From Anthoceros angustus (taxonomy: Eukaryota > Streptophyta > Anthocerotopsida > Anthocerotales > Anthocerotaceae): 64,000 nt of DNA. How positions within the stretch are numbered: the stretch's first letter is position 1; each line of letters opens with the position of its first letter. The stretch covers positions 2,108,001-2,172,000 of the forward strand of contig MU008155.1 in the NCBI GenBank assembly GCA_010909165.1, in the 5' to 3' direction. Under the pieces are notes generated by a model that worked only from the letters and a program-made list of their open reading frames with translations, did no database searches and was not told where the DNA came from. The position numbers were made by a program, and so were the translations under genes. Shown here piece by piece: positions 33,335 to 45,295 of the stretch.

Positions 33335-36300
33335 AAAGAATGCATATGCGGGCTCACTTGTCACACTTCCAGGAAGTAGCTCTGGGCAACTGAGAAGGTC
33401 TTTACGGTTGGCAGGCAAGGTGCACGAACCCCATTGCTAGGTGACAGGATACTCCATCTCCACCTCTTGTTGTTTGCACGTGTCTAGGACTGTGATGTTG
33501 TGGAAGGTCCAAACAGAGGCTTCGGAGGCGAAGAGAACACGCAGGCTACACCGAAGAGGAGATGGAATCTTAGACTTTCATTTTCTGCAGTGGTGTCCTC
33601 GTGCAGCAGGGCACCAGATTGCTTTGACACCTCCAGGCCATCTGTTTTTCGTTGGACTATTGCATTCGACAGTTACATCGACTTGCATGTCTTCGTCTGG
33701 GCAATTCAAGCATGAGGATGACTAAGACCGAGCCTCGTTGCCTACTCCCCGTGCGCTATTGCTGTATGTACGTCAGATGGTGCTGTCTATCACCTGCACA
33801 GCTATGCGCATGCCTGGACGTGGATAGACCACACGCCCCGTCTGTAACTACCATGATGGTTGTGTCGCGCACATTTCTGAAGCTGAGCAAGACAGGATGA
33901 CCCGCACGCGGCCTACCTTATCCCACAGGAAACTCACGGCCATGTCTCAAGCATGACGGGCTCTCGGGCCAGTTGCCTTCAAGTGCTTTATTCCAATGGC
34001 CATTGGGCACCACTCCTCAAGGCACTTGGGCGCATTCATATTCTCGATTATGTTATCTAGGAAAGCTTCTGATTCTTATTAGATCTTTTGGTCATATGGA
34101 AAGTGAGGAAGCAAGGAAAGAATACCACAAGGTCTGAATCTTTGAACTACATGGACGGTAAGGGAAGAAAAGAATAGGTAGATACTCTTTGTGGTACAGC
34201 TCCTTAGCCATAATAGAGTCTCATTTAATCTGAGATACTAAATAATTACATTTAGGAAGAGCGTGCATATATTGCTTATAACATCCAGGGCTGTGGAACT
34301 ACCTACATACTCACAATAAGTTCCTAATTGGGATTCTGTTATCTGCAATAAATTAGTTATAAACTATCTACTCCTATGCTAGGACCTTAAATTCATCTTA
34401 TAGTTTGTGTAGCTGTAAGTTTTATGTGTTGCTTTTTAGTCTAAATTAGTTAACCTTATTTTTTTAATTAAAATCATGGTTGTTTGAAAATTTGAACTTG
34501 CATTTTTTTTTCCCTTCATATGCTGCTCAATATACATCATGTGATGTTTGCACACTAAAAAAGTTATGTTGTTACCCATGGTCTTGTTCCAGTATCTTAA
34601 TGGTATGAAAATGAACAGTTCAATCAATGACTATTCTCTATCTCTCACCTGTGAATCTCTATCTTTGAATTTTTAATACTACATTTGACGCTTCAAGCAA
34701 GCTCAAATCATTCATAGTAGTTTACTACAAAAAATCTTTTAGATATAAAGTACTTCCACATATTATACTACCACTTTAATTAAAAAGTTTTCGAAGAGTA
34801 TATTTTAAGCTTTGTTTATGAAATGTATACACTCCTGAGGTGCACGAGTTAATCTAAAGAATTGAACTCAATTGTTATCTTCTACCTTTTGTAGTTCAAA
34901 AGAATTATATGACTAAAAATCATGAACCTCATCTTTATGTTTCTTCATGTGTTCTATTTGAGTGAACACGCCTTCCATGAGGATATGAAAGCTTGGTAAG
35001 TCCGACAATATTACGAACATAAACTCTGCAGTTCAAATTGTTGAAATAGCAAATGGCAGCATCTTTATGTTCAATACAGTTTTTTGTGAAATTCATATGC
35101 TTTTTTTATCATATTCAAGTACATCTTGCACTTGCAAATGAAATCTTAGAATTTTTAAAGACCTCAAATTGACACTTTTCGAGTAGATTTAGAGAAACAT
35201 CTTTGCCACCTTTGTTTTAATTTTAATCTTGACTCGGTTACACAAAAAATGTCTTCTAGGCACCTTGGTTATTTTTCAAGGGGTTGCTTGTTGGGTAACT
35301 TTGCTATGGGCTTTTTTGTATTATTTTATACAGCCCTCAATTTCTGTAAACCTCTTTCGAAAGGTACTTTAGGCGTTTTCTCTCCAAAACTATATCTTTT
35401 TTTGGAAACCCTTCAAGTTTCTTTCAAGATTCTAAGGTGTTTTCAATCTCTTATAAAGTTTATTTGTTTTTCAATATCTTTGTGGATAAATTTAGGTCAT
35501 AAACACTTATCATAGTATGTAAATATAATTAGATTTGTAGACATAGGAAAAATAAAATTAGTTACTTGGACATATACCGCGAATCCAATTTATCCTAAGC
35601 AAACAAAAGCAAGTAGATACTACCTAAAGAGATAAATAGTGAAAATGAGATTACCATCTTCTGATCCACTAGACGCTCCACAATACTTATTTTAATTGTA
35701 CCTCTGCGAAAGGGTAAAGTCTATTTGATTTTTAAATATTTATATTTCCAACCATATGCCAGAGAAACTTCAGATTTTCATTTAGATGAAAACTATTGAT
35801 GACCATTGTGAGGTCAAAGATGTAAGTTTTGGTGGTTGAGGTAGTACTTTAACTCCTTCCAATAATGCTCTCTGTCTTATTTACCGTTAAATATTTCAAG
35901 CCTATGTACGACATAGGCATAGGTATAGGTGTGGCAAAGCTTAAGCACACACGTACTAGTGTTGCCAAATACTATGAAAAGTAAATACCTCTTAATTTGT
36001 ACAGTGTGTTTAATAGAAGATATATTATTATTTATAAAATATTCAGTTTAAAAGTACAATAATTTACAATAATTTATTCAAGACCATGATGTTGTCTAGT
36101 TCTCACAAAACTTGGGGCGTGTCGTATGATTAATAGAACATATATTATTATTTATAAAATATTCAGTTTAAAAGTACAATAATTTATTCAAGACCCTGAT
36201 GTTGTCTAGTTCTCACAAAACTTGGGGCTTGTCGTGCCAAAGCTGCATAGCTGTCCTTGCCATCATGCATCATCCATGTTGATGTTTATCGGACACATCC

Positions 36301-38470
36301 ACATTGCATCCTTACATCTTATCACATGTATGCCATCTTTCTTACATGGGCATGCCTGCCCATGTGTTTATATACATGCACACAATATAACACATGCAAC
36401 TCACATACATGTACATGCATCCATATGCTCATACCACACATATTATCAGTCCGGGGCATGCCATATGTGGGTATGACTTGCTTCATGTGCCTTGGCACAT
36501 GTTTAGTGTGTTTGTATCCTATCTATGTGTCCGATCCCACCATGACATGATAGACATTTAAAGATTCACAATTTGATATTATAGGGAAGTATCTTCATAG
36601 TACAGATATTTAACATATTTCTCCTAATTAAAATAGCTCCTAATGGAAATTTAACACGCTACGTAGATTCGTAGCGGAGTTCGAAGGAATAATGACCGAC
36701 AATCGCCACCTTCCCTCCAATATTTTTGACACATTATGTAGAATCCACTTTCAAGGTCGTTATAAAATCAGCCATCATGACTCACCAACAAAATATGACA
36801 TGAAGCGACAAGCCCGTATATTGTGAGTAAAATCATCCCAAGTATAACAAAAAAGATGACAACATAGGAACAACACTAGAAACAAAAAAGCTGACTAAGA
36901 TGTAACTTTCCAAACAATTAGGAACCAAATGGAATTTGATAATCAAAGCACCCCACGTAGTTGGGATTCTTTGCTAACAAGCTGCTCAATTGCGGCAAGA
37001 GATCCTTAACCAGAATCAAATATCTGAATATTCAAAGAATTCTTGGAGAGTGAAATTTGGTTCTGTTCAACAAAAAGAAAAAAAATGAAAAAGCGAAAAA
37101 AAAATTAGAAAATAATATTCAGGAACCATCTAAAAAAAATCCAAGAATCCACATAACCCCACAAGGGATACGTTAACCCTGGCGCACGCAGAGCCAAAGA
37201 TTCACCGCCCGTGACAGGCCAGAAACGGGCGCCACATGGGGCCGTTCCTTTGCTGCGGTGACGGGGATCCATCCAATCCACGTTGACTTGACACGGGTCA
37301 GGGCGTGACGTTCCGTAACCGGGCTACCGGGCGCCGTCCCGCCCTGCCTCCACCATGATGGCTTATCTTTTGCGGATAAACCATATCTGCTTGAGAACCA
37401 CATTTTCACATTTCCGTGCCGGGATATTTTAGCGGAATCCCGCGTGTACCCTCATAGCCGGTTACGCGCTTCCGTTTCCGTCGATCATCCGACAGGGGAT
37501 AAAATGGGCTGAGTGTAACCGCCCCCGTAACCGTGGTTAGCGGTGACAGCTACGGGACGGCGAGGGATGTATGGGATGGCGACGGAACGTGAAGGCGCGG
37601 CAGGTAGGCTGCTGCTTTTGGCGTTGCCCGGGGGTTAGGTGTGGTTCGAACCGATGAAGACGTGTTAAAAATTATATTCGAGCTCGGAAAAATATCTGAG
37701 AATATGCCTGTGCGCTGGGCCAAAACGGGGGCGAACGGAGTGCTTAGGGGCAAACGTAACCTCGGGTTAAGAGGTGGTCACGGGCCTGCTGATAAAACGC
37801 ACCCGTGTGCCCGACGTGATCATCATAAGCATTTCATCATTGCGACTGCAGCAGCCTGCTTTACTGCCGCTTCGTCACGATCGAACTCTCTTCGGCTCGC
37901 AAGCCGGACAGGAAGGACGCTGAGTGATTTCGAAAGCAGGACCGGTTTCGCGTCCGCATACCAGAGCCAGAGCGCGCTCCACGCTCGCGTTTTGTACTGT
38001 TCGATTTGGTCCGGGATCGATATCGCTGAGCCTGCTGCTTGTGTGATCGGAACATGCGAAGAGAGCGTTTTCAGAATTGGGAGCTCTTGAATGCTGCGCC
38101 TCCGCCTTGCACTCTTCGCACTTTAGAGATTTGCTGAGCTCGAGTATCGGTATGAGTTGGGAGAACCGTCGTGTGCCCTCTGCCCGGACGTCCACTTCGT
38201 GATTTGACATAAGGCGCTGCGGAAGGACATTTGGTGCGTTCGTTGCTGTGCGAAGCCTGTCGAAAAGCAGTACTGGTCCCGCAACCTCTCCGTCACACTG
38301 CACTTCTCGCTTGCGTACGATACGACACTGCGCTCCTTTCATTCTTGTGTGTCTTGAAGCACGCCTCCAGGGGCATTGTGTCGTCGTGAAAAGTGAGTAG
38401 CGTAGGGACATATTTCGAGAGGAGGAGCCTGATGAGCTTGTGTTTCGTTCCAGGTTCTACGTCTGCAACC
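33335..38470. other. AT-rich intergenic region and SWEET upstream DNA
   Basis: 33335-33390 still carries DYW-like remnant sequence. From about 34000 to 37000 the DNA is AT-rich and has no credible gene. Base composition rises sharply after about 37170. The 1.3 kb before the SWEET start is GC-normal; it probably holds the promoter and 5' UTR of that gene, and no separate gene is recognised. Confidence 0.4.
36012..36236. repeat. AT-rich tandem duplication of about 117 bp
   Basis: Two nearly identical direct copies (about 36012-36128 and 36129-36236), sharing ATATTATTATTTATAAAATA and CTAGTTCTCACAAAACTTGG. The second copy lacks about 12 bp. Confidence 0.85.
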
Positions 38471-39952
38471 ATGGCTCTCCTCTCCATGATCATCGGTATC
38501 GTAGGTACGTCAGACTTCCAGGCGGAGCAAGTGTTGAACGTCGGCTTTCGTGAGATGTGGAGGAGTAGCCTTAGCACGAAATTTCTCCGGTCTAGGTCGT
38601 GACCATGGTCTTTTTTTGCCTGTGCAGGGAATGTTATTTCCTGCATGATGTTCGCCTCTGCGCTGTAAGTGTCCAATTCTCTACCGCAGTTTTGCAGGAC
38701 ACCCTAGACTCTGCTCCTTTGCTACTGTCGCTGAGCCCTAGATACATTCATCGTGCGAATTCTGCTTGCATGCTCGCCTGTCCACGGTCTCACCAGCTGG
38801 CGTTGCTGAATTCAGACCTACATTCTGGCGAATTTTCAAGAACAAGTCCACCGAGGACTTCAAAGCGCTTCCATATGTGGCGACAATGCTCAGTGTCTTG
38901 CTGTGGGTGTTCTACGGCTGCGTCATTCCCAACGGAACACTTGTCATCACCATCAATGTCATTGGCGTCGCATTTGAGACTCTTTACCTCTCCTTATACA
39001 TGATCTACGCACCGAAGACCAAGAAGAAGGTAGATTGTCCATCTTAGCTCCGTGAAGCACACTTTCGTAAAATCTGGGGTTCCTTACAATCGTCTAACCA
39101 CACTGCTTGGCATGTTCCTGTAATCAACAGTTTGGCCTCACAGCCGTTCAAGCTGGGCTACTTGGAGTATTCGCTTTCATGGGGGTAGTGGTTGCTATCT
39201 CTCTGCTGGCGCTTCATGGACATGTTCGGAAGATGTTCGTGGGCACTCTGTGCGCCGTTATTTCTATTTGTATGTACGCATCGCCTTTGGGCATAATGGT
39301 GAGATGCGCAGTATCAGCTTCATTTTCTATCAGGTTGTGGAAGTTGATAGCACTACCTGCACAGGCAACTAACTTTGGAGATTGTCCGCAGAAACTCGTC
39401 ATCCGAACAAAGAGCGTGGAATACATGCCCTTCACTTTGTCCCTGTTTCTCTTTATCAACGGATCAGCATGGACCACTTACGCTATCTTCACGTCGGACA
39501 TCTTCATTCTGGTAGGACTCCAACCTCATTCTTCTCAGAGTGAGAGTTGACATCAAGACCCTGATGCAGTGCACTCTCCTTCCGGTCAAGCTGAACATTT
39601 TTCTTCAATTAAGTTACTTGTTTCTTCCATTTGTGAAGAATCACTACTACAATGGACACCAGGCTTTCACGGGCTAACTTTGGACACTTTCATCTTGTAT
39701 GCACAGATCCCGAACACCATTGGAGCCTTCCTTGGAGTACTACAGCTATTGATTTATGCTTACTACACCATCCGTGGCGCTCCAGCTTCACTGCCTCCAG
39801 CAAAGAGTGTGGACCTTGAGAAAGGACACGAAGTTGGCAAGCAGAACGTGCATCCTTTGTCCGTTGAGAATGGTGTGAAGAGGGTGACCGAGAAGGAAGA
39901 CAGGTCTGCAGTTCACCAGTCGTATGGAACCGCGGACAATGCCAAGCATTAG
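38471..39952 (+). CDS. SWEET (MtN3/saliva) sugar transporter
   Basis: Six coding exons give a 272-residue SWEET, a seven-helix sugar uniporter of the plasma membrane, tonoplast or Golgi: 38471-38504, 38628-38664, 38816-39029, 39131-39298, 39392-39511, 39707-39952. All introns (93-195 bp) have GT/AG ends and keep the frame. The first MtN3 repeat includes PTFWRIFKNKSTEDFKALPY (residues 25-44), the second MYASPLGIMK and KSVEYMPFTLSLFLFINGSAW, all classic family motifs. Three of the four conserved hinge prolines are present (43, 147, 164); the first, usually in an S-P-V triplet, is Ala23 in S-A-L. The C-terminal tail (after YYTIRG) is hydrophilic and about 60 residues long, as usual. Neighbours do not inform the substrate, and I cannot assign a clade. 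Confidence 0.93.
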
Positions 39953-41381
39953 AAGTCGTCTTTGAGCCCTCGAGCTGCTGGCGCAAGCTATCCGCTCTGA
40001 GTGGACTCGCATTTAGGTGATCCATCGAGCTCGTGAATGATCCTCCAGCTACCTAACTGGAACACCGTCCATGAACTTCTGAGTGTTCCAGTCGAAAGAC
40101 GGAGTGTTCAGGCTGGAAATGCAATGTTGTGGCGCCCTGTCGAGGGTTCAGCTGTTAAAGACGATACACAAGGAACTTGTGACGGTAAACAGGTACCTGG
40201 TGTGAACCAAGAATTGCACTATAGGTAAGCTGGCTTTAATTTAGTTAAAAAGTCCGATATGGTTTCTACTTGCGTGCTTGCAAGCTAAACAGCGCCTCTT
40301 TTTATGAATTTGTGTCCTCTAGTGCACTCTCAAATACGTAGATAGATAGTGTGACGTTAAATTCCTTAGGAACTGTCGTTTCTCTAAGCGTAAGTTCTGC
40401 TGCCTTGGCCAGCTAAGCTAATAAAGCTCTCTCCCGCCTTGCACTCGTAAAGCGTTTTTGGGAGCCTCACTTGCTTTCACAGAGTCCCTAGACTAAAGTG
40501 AAATCCTGTTAGATTCGTCAGGTATCTGTCTCGTTTCGCGGCCCTAAATCGCTGATAGAACATCCAGATTCCAGTAGTGAATGCCTCTTGTGTGCAGGCT
40601 TCCGCTTGCAGAGGTTGTGCCGAGCAAATGAGCTCCGGCAGATTTGTTTGATATAGGTAAATATATATATAATATTCTGATTTATTTGGTATGTTCTCTT
40701 ATGGTAAAAGCAGGGTAATGGGGTGAGTCGTTTCTTGAGCGTCTTCAGCTCATATGGCTTTTCACAACGCTGAGTGGGTCCTGTGCTTGTAAGGGGGGAA
40801 TGACAAAAGCTCCCATTCCAGACAGACTTTTGAGGGCCCAACAACGTCAGTAGATCACACACACTGGACAGTTTGCTCTTCGCCCTCGTAGCTCTCGATG
40901 AGCAATGGAGGGACATACTCAAGCCTGACAATCAGCTAAATGGCACACAACCTGTCTAAGCAGAGGCAAGGTCAGCCAAGCACAACACAGCAAGCCCCTG
41001 CCACACTCCGCAGCCACAAGTTCTGAGCAGTAGAGAGTCCACACAACAGGTGCCAGAGGCACCTCTTATACACTAGAAGAGAGTCAAAGAAGACCAATAG
41101 CCATGGCCCAAGCATTTGTATTCATCTTTACGTTTACAATTCCAGGGCTATAAGAAGTCCAGAGCTCCTTCTTATATTCTGTTTTTCGTAGAAATCTCGC
41201 TTTCCATTAATGTGACGGCTCCCAAGGTGCCGCCAACTCTCAGAAATATCCCCGCTACATATGCTTAATTTAGAGGGGCCGATGAGATCTGCGCTACATC
41301 AGCAGCAAACTTGTACCCCTTTCCCGGCCCTCTCCCTCCCTCCCCCCTTCCTAACAGTTTTGTAAGTCTTCAAGACTTCGA
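39953..41381. other. Region between convergent SWEET and HISN7 genes
   Basis: Holds the 3' UTRs of the two convergent genes. Apart from the AATAAA at 40420 nothing is recognised. Frames here are short and show no homology that I can see. Confidence 0.4.
40420..40425 (+). terminator. Possible polyadenylation signal for SWEET
   Basis: AATAAA about 470 bp after the SWEET stop codon. Plant signals are loose, so this is only a candidate. Confidence 0.3.
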
Positions 41382-43563
41382 CTAGTGCCAGTCTAGAGCC
41401 TTGAGGGCAGCCTCGTGCAGATCGTTGCAGCCTGAAGCAATCACTTCCACGCCTCGAGCCCCTTCATTCGCAGGATGCAAACCGATTCAGCACGTCCCGA
41501 TCAGCCAACCAATCAGCCTGTGGCAAGAGAGCAGCCTGAAAGAGCAAAAGAGTAGCCTGATAGCTAGGGGTTCAAAGGGCACCGGAATTTGGCTGATTTT
41601 CATCTGGCCACCATGTAAGACTTTGTCCATTCCAGTCTGTCATTATCCCTCCAGCACCCTCAACAACTGGTACAAGCGCTAAATAGTCATAGGGCTGCAG
41701 GACATAATCACAAAGGTGTTTCAGTTGTAACTTTAGATGCTGGCACCCGATAACAAAACCTGCACAAGGGCATCAACATGCACTCACCTTCAGGCCAGAT
41801 TCGATAACAAGGTCAACATGTCCGGCTGCAAGCAGCCCATATGCATAGCAATCGCACCCGTAGAGGGGTATCTTCACCTATTTGCCAAGAAGCCGGCCAC
41901 CATAAGTCAATAAAGGGAGCATGGACGGCTTCAAACTTCTTCAAGCTGTCTGGCTCCCTCGTTCTCTCTGGCTCACCTGTTGATCCTAATAAGCGTCTGA
42001 GTAGCTGTATGCCAGCTGAGATTCACCTTGTTACGAACACGGGCAAATCCCTCGTTTGTCTGCGGTGAGAAGAGATGTGGACTTGTCGTATACCTGCACA
42101 AAGACAACGAGCAACTCGTCAGATAACTGCGACAGCAAAGCCGGGAGGTTCAGTTTGTCCAAACAAGAGGGGACATACAGGTAAGCACTAGATAGTGATG
42201 AACAAAAGCGCGCTGCAATCTCTTCCCCGTTCAAGGTTGTCCTTTCTCCTTTTCTGCCGACCCATCGTTCCCGCAGAACAGGTTGGTCAATGATTCCAAG
42301 AACCTGTAGGAAAAAAACTAAATCAGGGGATACCATGAGCCTGTTATGACGGTGCTGATGTTAGGAGGAAGAGTAGCTCACAGGCACGCCTCTATGCAGT
42401 AGGGCGATGAGGATTCCGAAAACTGGTTTCCCTGCCGCAAAAGATGCATATTAGAACTGCAGGAGCTGCCAGCAGCACTCAACTCCATTGCTACACCATT
42501 TCGTCTCCTGAAGCTCACCAGTTATGAAGCTTTTGGTGCCATCTATAGGATCTAGAACCCATAGATAGTCTGCACCATTGTCGGGCATATGTAGCCCACC
42601 TTCCTCACCAAAACTGTCAAACGACATTCCATTTAGATAACTGGAGTTCTTTCCAACAGTCCATGCTCTCCAACCTGCAAGACATGATCTTTCAGGTGGA
42701 CCAAAATTCCTTGAAAAGATAAACTCATTGGAATGTGACTCACATTGCATGAGAAGGAAAATGCTTGGCGATAAGCAAGCGCATGGCTTCCTCCGCAGCC
42801 CGATCCGCGACGGTGACAGGGCCTGTAGGAATCCTCATCAGCACAGTCAAAGCCTCATTCAAAGCCAAAAACTTGCCTGTGAAGACCATGGACGACCACT
42901 CAGACACGGACACAGCAGCAGGTAAGTCAAGCATCAGAACGTACTCAGGTCCTCTTTGTCAATAATGTCGAATCCTTTGCGAAAGTACTGAACAATTATC
43001 TTTCCAGCGGCATCGGCGAGCTTGTTCGCCAGCTCCACAAACGCCTGGCTATCTTCGCTTTTCTCCGACCGCTCGTCCGACAGAGGCAAAGGCTGGGCCC
43101 GAACGACTCCGAGAGACGACATTTCCCGCAACCCAAAAGCCGAACGTCGCTTACAGCCTCCCCAACCAGGTCCGCTGGCTGCTACCTCTGACGGAACCCT
43201 GCCCACCACGGGCAGCTCAGAACCACATGGGCGGCCAGCACTCAAAGGAGAAGAGGATTTTCTCCACCCTCTCCCACCCGTCAAGGAACCAGTTTCCCAA
43301 CATGTCAGGCCTTGCACAGGCGCAGAAATAATTGAATTGCAGACGCCAATTCCCAACTGCCTAGCATCTGGGTAATAGGAAATCCCGCTGGCACTGGGGA
43401 GAAGATTCAGATCCAGAGCCCGCAACTGCCAGCCCCGCAGAGCCTCACATGCAGCACGCCTCATGCTTGAAGGTACCTCGAGGGAATCGCAGAAATGAGG
43501 CGAGGAGGCAGATCCAGGAGGCTGCAGAAAGGCGGAAGAGGAAGGGGCTGCCATCATCGCCAT
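41382..43563 (-). CDS. HISN7: Histidinol-phosphate phosphatase, IMPL2 type
   Basis: Inositol monophosphatase-family enzyme of the plant IMPL2/HISN7 branch, which removes phosphate from histidinol phosphate in plastid histidine synthesis. Nine exons: 43563-42945, 42822-42744, 42613-42519, 42431-42382, 42303-42179, 42093-42027, 41877-41788, 41694-41583, 41461-41382; introns 78-149 bp, total 438 residues. The N-terminal 130 or so residues (MAMMAAPSSSAFLQPP...) are Ser/Arg-rich, like a plastid transit peptide. Family motifs: EDLSPVTVADRAAEEAM, metal-binding FGEE (234-237), DPIDGTKSF (254-262), GIIDQPVLRERWVG, and YGCDCYAYGLLAAGHVDLV with metal-ligand Asp354. The protein ends LKALDWH. An in-frame ATG 78 bp upstream (43641) lies within the duplicated flank, so I prefer 43563. 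The last intron's acceptor is weak and exon 9 is the least certain. A 395-bp piece (42402-42796) recurs inside an LTR at 50636-51027. Confidence 0.9.
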
Positions 43564-43579
43564 GGTCGCACTGCCGTGA

Positions 43580-45295
43580 CAGGCAAGGCCGGGCCGAAAC
43601 GGAAAGTGGGCGCCGAATATGCTGTCGCCCAGCCGCAGCAAGGTGGCACTTCTGGCAAGTTTTCCAACTACATTTCATGGGCCAACTGACACTCAGATTG
43701 ACCTAGACAAAGCCCCACCATCCCTTCGGCTGGCACACTTTAGGCAACCCTAAGCAAGACCCGGCACCAGTCGTCAATCGTATTTATGTCGGCCGATGTG
43801 CCGAAGGCCTCATTGCAGGTGTGCCGCTACCGCCGTCTGTACCTCACTTTCGCAGGCGGCGAGCAGCATGCTAGGTCTGCAGGATTGGAGGCCGTCCATG
43901 GTTGGTTTTGCAACCAACGCAGATGGTGGCTGATGAGCAGTTGTGTTGGTCAAGTCTTTGCTGTAGGTCGGTTGCACAGCTGCTTGTCGCCAGTCCTGTC
44001 ACTCGCGTCTGTTTCATGACCTGTTGGCTTGGGCTCTGGAGTACCAGGGGATTCTCTCTTAGATAGGTCGCTGGTTTGGCATCAGAGTAGGATTTCAGGA
44101 TTGCGTGAAGATGCTTTGAATGGAGTAGCTGCTGGCAAAGGAAGTGACCTATGATTAAAGAAAGCATCCGAAGCTATCTTTGGTAGCTGCATGATGACGC
44201 AAAATTTCATACTTCAGTCTTCAGTATGAGGTCCTCCCATGCTATAGCTTCTTCCTGCCATGGGGCAATAGCGTAAGAACCATCACGACAGCCCTTGCTA
44301 GTAGTTCAAGGATACTCGGGGTGAACCTAGAGATAATCAGCTACTGTGTGTTTGGAGAGGGGAAGCGTGAGAAAACCAACAACCAACCACACAACGAAGA
44401 TTGTGGCCGTTGGCAATCTCCCCTTGGGGCGCGTCGCGGCCTTTTGTGCGCGGCGGCGAGCTCCGCAATTGCTTAGCGAGCGGCGGCCTGGGCGTTTTTG
44501 TGTGCAAGCTCAGAGCGCGAGGGCCAGGAAGCCGAGCGGCTCCCGGAGTCCGGAAATTGGGAGGACTTCTGAGCCGCGGCTCCCGTGTCCGGGAATTGGG
44601 AGGACTTTTTAGCCGCGGCTCCCGAGTCGGGTGAGCCGGGGAGGCTGTGGAAGTTGCTGGCACTCAAGGTCCCCGGCATGGCGAGCAAGGGCTTGGCTGT
44701 GTGCTCATGGGGCAGGGGCTTGAGCTTAAGCAAGAAGTGCCAAGGTAATTTTGTAGCAAGGGCCGCGGCCTGCTAAGAGTGTGAGCCCGGGCTCTAATGG
44801 GAATTGGAAGCCTGGAGTTTGGGAATGGGAATTGAAAGCCTGGAGTTTGGGAAGTGCTGTAGGTGCTACCATTTAATTGGTGTGTCATAAAAAAGAAAGG
44901 CATATGTCATAAGAGGAAGGCATGTGAGAAGAACAAGAAGAATTGGAAGGCATATGAGAAGAAGAAGAAGAATTTTATTGAAGTCCACTAAGGATGGATT
45001 TCCGTCATGGGACTTGGTACTTAACAACTTGTATCATGCTGTGCCTAAGCTACTTGTACCAAGGGCATCCACTCCCTTTAAGCACCCCAACTAAGCGTAG
45101 GATGCTTAATCACGACGTTCTTATAAATGTGTGTCCATTTGGCCTAAGCTAATTGGACACACATTGTTGAGGTTTGTTAGTGTCGTAATCAATTACAAAC
45201 TTCTCATTTTGTACATCAAACTCCTTTGTACTAATATAAGCTGCCGATCTATTCGGCTCCGAGATTCCTCAACACCGCCATCCGAAAATAGCCTT
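43580..45295. repeat. Tandem duplication unit 1, HISN7 5' flank
   Basis: Direct copy of 45296-47002. Starts CAGGCAAGGCCGGGCCGAAA 17 bp upstream of the preferred HISN7 start and so takes in its 5' leader and upstream DNA. It contains an element shared with 59090-59350 (CACGACAGCCCTTGCTA and AACCTAGAGATAATCA) and the LTR-like stretch found in the PPR fragment at 28962. Minus-strand frames are Pro/Arg-rich with no domain. It looks repeat-derived. Confidence 0.85.

Noticed and set aside
43022-43375. Plus-strand gene opposite HISN7 exon 1
   Set aside because: The frame is the antisense shadow of the transit-peptide exon; HISN7 splicing and motifs are decisive.
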